Origin: Streptomyces ruber
GTDB taxonomy: Bacteria; Actinomycetota; Actinomycetes; Streptomycetales; Streptomycetaceae
Direction of reading: 5' to 3'
Assembly (NCBI RefSeq): GCF_014648075.1
Contig: NZ_BMQK01000021.1
Span: forward strand, 1-64,000
DNA length: 64,000 nt
A model generated the notes under the pieces. It saw nothing but the letters and a program-made list of their open reading frames with translations. It was not told where the DNA came from and did not search any database. This document shows, one piece after another, positions 61,136 through 64,000 of the stretch. The position numbers and the translations under genes were made by a program. Each line of letters starts with the position of its first letter. Within the stretch, counting starts at the first letter, position 1.

Positions 61136-62205
61136 CGGCGGGGGCCGACACACCATCGCAGACGTCCCGGATACCCGCGTGTGCGGCCATGGAGTGGGCG
61201 GCCCGCGTCTTCGGCGCTCTCGGCGCCGATGACACGGCCGCCCAGGACGCGGCCTTCGCGCTGGTGGCCGCGGACCTCGCTGGACACTCGAGCCACGGCA
61301 TCCGCCTCGTTGCCACCTACGCCCACCAGGCCGAGGTGGGCGAACTCGTGCCGGGTGTGCGCCCCGCCGTCGTGCGGCGGGGCGCACGGTCCACCGTGAT
61401 CGAGGGTCGGCGATGCCTGGGGGCCACAGCCATGCGGCTGGCGGTACGGAGGGCCGCCGAGGAAGCCAGGCGGAACGGGGCGGCCACCGTCCTCGTCACC
61501 GGACACGGCCACCTCGGGCGTCTGGGGTTGTACGTCGCCCAGCTCTCGGCCTTGGGCCTGGTCGGCGTGCTGACCACCGGCCACGCCCTGCTGCCCGAGG
61601 AGACCATCGTGGCGCCGATGGGGGGCATCGACCGTGTCTTCGACACCAACCCGTGGGCCTTCGGCTTCCCCGCCGAGGGCGGCGACGTCATCATCGACAT
61701 GTCATCCGCCGCCATCTCGTACAACGCGGTCAAAGCACTGGAACATGCCGGCGAGCGGATCCCCGAACACCTGGCCCAGGACAGCCATGGGCAGCCATGC
61801 ACCGACCCGGGCAGCGTGCTGGAGTCTGGCAGCCTGCTGCCGGCCGGCGGCGCCGTCGGATACGGCCTGGCCTTGGCCGCCTGTGGGTTCGCGGCCCTGG
61901 CCGGGGGGCCTCCGGTCACCGCACCACCAGAAGGAATCGCCGGAACCTTCCTCCTGGCCCTCGACGTAGCCCGCTACCGGCCGCTGGACCAGTACCGCCG
62001 ACATCTCGGCGCGGCCACGGCGTCCATCCGGAGAAGCACACCCGTGAAACCGGAGGAACCCGTTCATATACCAGGACGCCGCGGCGTCCTGGTGCGGTCC
62101 CCCGGCGAGGTGCGCGGAACGATCGAGTTGCATGGAACCACCCGTCGAGAACTGGAGGACACATGCCACCACATGCGACTGCCCGCGTTCCCGGGGAGCT
62201 GGTGA
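61132..62205 (+). CDS. LDH2/malate dehydrogenase-type oxidoreductase
   Basis: A 357-residue NAD(P)-dependent enzyme of the Ldh_2 family: ALVAADLAGHSSHGIRLVAT (active-site His52/His55 region), TVLVTGHGHLGRLGLYVAQL, APMGGIDRVFDTNPWAFGFP and VIIDMSSAAISYNAVKALEH, slightly diverged from usual NPxxxAxP and DMATS motifs. The family reduces 2-keto acids, ureidoglycolate or cyclic imines such as piperideine-2-carboxylate. GTG 61132 overlaps the upstream stop by 4 bases (GTGA), giving coupled translation. Confidence 0.88.
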   Translation: MTAGADTPSQTSRIPACAAMEWAARVFGALGADDTAAQDAAFALVAADLAGHSSHGIRLVATYAHQAEVGELVPGVRPAVVRRGARSTVIEGRRCLGATAMRLAVRRAAEEARRNGAATVLVTGHGHLGRLGLYVAQLSALGLVGVLTTGHALLPEETIVAPMGGIDRVFDTNPWAFGFPAEGGDVIIDMSSAAISYNAVKALEHAGERIPEHLAQDSHGQPCTDPGSVLESGSLLPAGGAVGYGLALAACGFAALAGGPPVTAPPEGIAGTFLLALDVARYRPLDQYRRHLGAATASIRRSTPVKPEEPVHIPGRRGVLVRSPGEVRGTIELHGTTRRELEDTCHHMRLPAFPGSW

Positions 62206-63422
62206 ACCCGGGCCGGCCCGTCGGTATCGCCTTCACCGGCTGCGGATACGCAGCCGACTTCTACGGCGCAACACTGCCCAACTATCCATGGCTGGACGTC
62301 CGAGGCGCCTACGACATCCGGGCAGACCGCGCCCAGTCCTTCGTCCACGAGTACGGCGGCCGCGTGTACGGCAGCTTCGACGAACTCCTCGCCGATCCGA
62401 CCGTGGCCATCGTGGTCAACCTCACCCCAGTGACCCTGCACCACAGCGTCAGTAAGGCCGCGCTGCTCGCTGGCAAGCACGTCTACTCGGAGAAGCCGCT
62501 GGCCACCAGGCTGGACGAAGCCTCCGAGCTGGTGCGATTGGCTGGGCAGCGTAGCTTACTCCTGTCCAGTGCGCCGTCGACGGTGTTCAGCCAGTCCGCG
62601 CAGACCCTGATGCAGGCTGTGGACGACGGGCTCGTCGGTCGGCCGCGTCTGGTCCACGCCGCGCTGGACATGGGCGCGCTGGCGTTCATGGCATACACCG
62701 ACTGGCACAGCAAACGGGGCGTGCCCTGGCCCTTCGAGGACGAGGTGCGCAACGGCTGCGTGATGGAGCATGCTGGCTACCAGCTCAGCTGGCTGGTGGC
62801 TATGTTCGGGCCCGTCGTACGAATGGCGGCCCACACCGCCTCCTTGCTGGTCGATGAGTGGACCACGCTCGACGCTCGTGAGGTGGCCCCCGATCACTCC
62901 CTGGGATTCCTCGAGTTCGCGGACGGCACCGTCGGGAGGATCAGTATCGGATGGGTTGCTCCGACCGACCAGACACTCACCGTCATCGGCGACAAGGGCA
63001 CCCTCTCGGTGGGTGACGTGTGGCAGGCGTCCGAGCCGGTCATGCTGCGCCGCCGGGTGGACACCAACGGGAAGGACCACGCTTATCTCGCCCCGCCCGA
63101 GCAGCTTCCGTTCGTCGTCCCGGCGGCCGGCTACCGCTACACCGACACGCACGACCTGACCGTGGGCGCAGGCGTGGCCGACTTGGCCTGGGCCGCGGCG
63201 GAGAACCGGCAGCCGTTCCTGAGCTCCGACTTTTGCCTGCATCTGTTGGACGTGAGCCTGCGGCTCGCCAAGGGCACTGGAGTGGCGGAGTCGGTCGCGG
63301 TGCCGCCCTCGGCGGATGAGAAACTCTCCGACAGTTACACCAGACACCTCGTGACAGCCGGTCAGCGCCATACACGCCGATCGGCAACCGCTGACCTGGC
63401 AGGGGGGAAGAGGAGAACTTGA
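62163..63422 (+). CDS. Gfo/Idh/MocA-family dehydrogenase
   Basis: A 419-residue NAD(P)-dependent sugar or cyclitol dehydrogenase: Rossmann motif VGIAFTGCGYAADFYGATLP at 20-39, NLTPVTLHHSVSKAALLAGK and the family EKP motif HVYSEKPLATRL (Glu110-Lys111-Pro112; Lys acts with the substrate hydroxyl). The C-terminal beta sheet follows (FEDEVRNGCVMEHAGYQLSW). Partners of DegT aminotransferases, they oxidise a hydroxyl to the ketone to be aminated (as RifL/RifK or inositol pathways). ATG 62163 lies 43 bases inside the upstream gene. Confidence 0.92.
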   Translation: MPPHATARVPGELVNPGRPVGIAFTGCGYAADFYGATLPNYPWLDVRGAYDIRADRAQSFVHEYGGRVYGSFDELLADPTVAIVVNLTPVTLHHSVSKAALLAGKHVYSEKPLATRLDEASELVRLAGQRSLLLSSAPSTVFSQSAQTLMQAVDDGLVGRPRLVHAALDMGALAFMAYTDWHSKRGVPWPFEDEVRNGCVMEHAGYQLSWLVAMFGPVVRMAAHTASLLVDEWTTLDAREVAPDHSLGFLEFADGTVGRISIGWVAPTDQTLTVIGDKGTLSVGDVWQASEPVMLRRRVDTNGKDHAYLAPPEQLPFVVPAAGYRYTDTHDLTVGAGVADLAWAAAENRQPFLSSDFCLHLLDVSLRLAKGTGVAESVAVPPSADEKLSDSYTRHLVTAGQRHTRRSATADLAGGKRRT

Positions 63423-63841
63423 GCGCTCACCGGCACCAGGAAGTCGCCGCACTGCTGGAATGGGCCAAGCAGTGGGTCGGTGGCCGTACCGATGTCGCCG
63501 GCCTGCTGCTCGTCGGCTCGTGGGCCAGGGACGCGGCACGCGACGACTCGGACGTGGACCTGGTCCTCCTCAGCGACGACCCCTCGCTGTACGACGTTGA
63601 GTCCCTGGCGGACCAGTCGGCACTCGGAACGTTCGTCACCACCCGCAGCTGGGGACCCATCACCGAGTGGCGGTTCGTCAGAGAGTCCGGGCTGGAGATC
63701 GAGCTGTGTGTCGGAACCCCGGACTGGGCCAGCACCTCACCGGTGGACGCGGGTACCCGCCGGGTGGTCTCCGACGGAGCACGCTCTCTGTACGACCCCC
63801 GCGGACTGATCGCCGAAATCATCGACGAGTGCGCAGGCTAA
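63419..63841 (+). CDS. Small nucleotidyltransferase-domain protein
   Basis: A 140-residue protein with the minimal nucleotidyltransferase signature GSWARDAARDDSDVDLVLLS (GS at 33-34, DxD at 45-47) and a third acidic residue candidate in SGLEIELCVGTPDW. This is the fold of antibiotic nucleotidyltransferases and MNT toxins. TTG 63419 overlaps the upstream TGA by 4 bases. As last gene of the operon it could adenylylate an amino-sugar or cyclitol product or intermediate (tailoring or self-resistance). Its stop lies on the boundary of the IS630 copy. Confidence 0.85.
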   Translation: MSAHRHQEVAALLEWAKQWVGGRTDVAGLLLVGSWARDAARDDSDVDLVLLSDDPSLYDVESLADQSALGTFVTTRSWGPITEWRFVRESGLEIELCVGTPDWASTSPVDAGTRRVVSDGARSLYDPRGLIAEIIDECAG

Positions 63842-64000
63842 GCGCCATTCCAGAAGTTCTGTCGGTAACTGGTCGGGAACCAGGGGCTGGTCCAGGGGGC
63901 GGCGGTGGCCAGGAGCTGGTCGGGCGAGCGGGTGCGGAAGTAGGCGTGCACCTGTCGTCGGCGGCCGGGCCAGGTGGTGGCGGTGTTGGCGAGGAACGCC
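63838..64000 (-). mobile_element. IS630-family transposase, 3' end of a second copy (runs off window)
   Basis: Minus-strand reading ending FPTSYRQNFWNGA-stop (TAG at 63840-63838), with PGRRRQVHAYFRTRSPDQLL before it, is highly similar over all 163 bases to the copy at 24179 (same orientation), with scattered substitutions. Unlike that copy it keeps its stop codon. The rest lies beyond the window, so intactness is unknown. It touches the nucleotidyltransferase gene's stop. Confidence 0.85.

Noticed and set aside
1..64000. CRISPR arrays, rRNA or tRNA genes
   Set aside because: No regularly spaced short repeats with unique spacers and no recognisable tRNA or rRNA segments were seen while reading; the only tandem array is the coding TPR repeat at 20.9-21.7 kb. 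Small RNA genes cannot be excluded by eye.

Overview
The window starts at a replicon end. Bases 1 to about 237 are a row of short palindromes with GC-rich arms and 3-5 base loops, opening with CCCGCGGAGCGGG, which is the archetypal Streptomyces telomere form. The rest fits Streptomyces or a close relative: very high GC, third-position GC bias, GTG/TTG starts, Streptomyces-specific families (DUF6233, DUF6207, DUF6010, a SARP with NB-ARC and TPR domains, replication-relaxation proteins) and actinobacterial IS types. Whether the replicon is the linear chromosome or a linear plasmid cannot be told from here.

Layout. 0-9 kb: telomere, then a run of exported proteins: a membrane protein, a secreted phospholipase A2, a duplicated two-gene secreted cassette (one copy decayed), a glycine-rich secreted protein and small secreted peptides. 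9-19.4 kb: IS graveyard holding an IS3 element that truncates a MobF relaxase, an intact IS21 (istA/istB), an IS110 remnant and an IS5 remnant, with small hypothetical genes, a GNAT acetyltransferase and a methyltransferase between them. 20.6-24 kb: a large SARP/NB-ARC/TPR regulator. 24.2-25.2 kb: a decayed IS630. 25.4-30 kb: response regulator, sensor kinase and an MMPL exporter, with palindromes in the kinase-exporter gap. 30-35.5 kb: a MITE-like element, an ECF sigma factor with a His/Met-rich membrane protein, a Tat-type DJ-1/PfpI protein and a secreted lipase. 35.7-44 kb: an IS5-type unit that seems to carry a NUDIX gene, then a decayed Tn3-family transposase and resolvase around NAD(P)-reductase, alpha/beta-hydrolase and MarR genes. 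43.8-48.8 kb: a SLATT-type protein and a NACHT NTPase lying between a C-terminal and an N-terminal piece of replication-relaxation genes, with DUF6207 and IS110 scraps. 49-54 kb: fragments of a DNA ligase and transposases, a DUF6010 protein, a broken DJ-1 gene and a GlxA-type AraC regulator. 54.2-63.8 kb: a coherent biosynthetic block.

The biosynthetic block has an O-carbamoyltransferase translationally coupled to an MFS exporter. Opposite these is an unusual 627-residue PLP enzyme. Diverging from it, with promoters that share a -10 region, is a tight four-gene operon: DegT/StrS aminotransferase, LDH2-type dehydrogenase, Gfo/Idh/MocA dehydrogenase and a small nucleotidyltransferase. This suggests oxidation and transamination of a sugar or cyclitol, then carbamoylation and export. 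The product is unknown and the cluster may continue past the window, since the last 163 bases are a second copy of the IS630 element seen at 24.2 kb.

Many genes are broken by single frameshifts or stop codons. Much of this looks like real subtelomeric decay, but indel errors in the assembly cannot be excluded for the isolated frameshifts (for example the DJ-1 gene at 51.7-52.4 kb and the resolvase at 42.7-43.8 kb).
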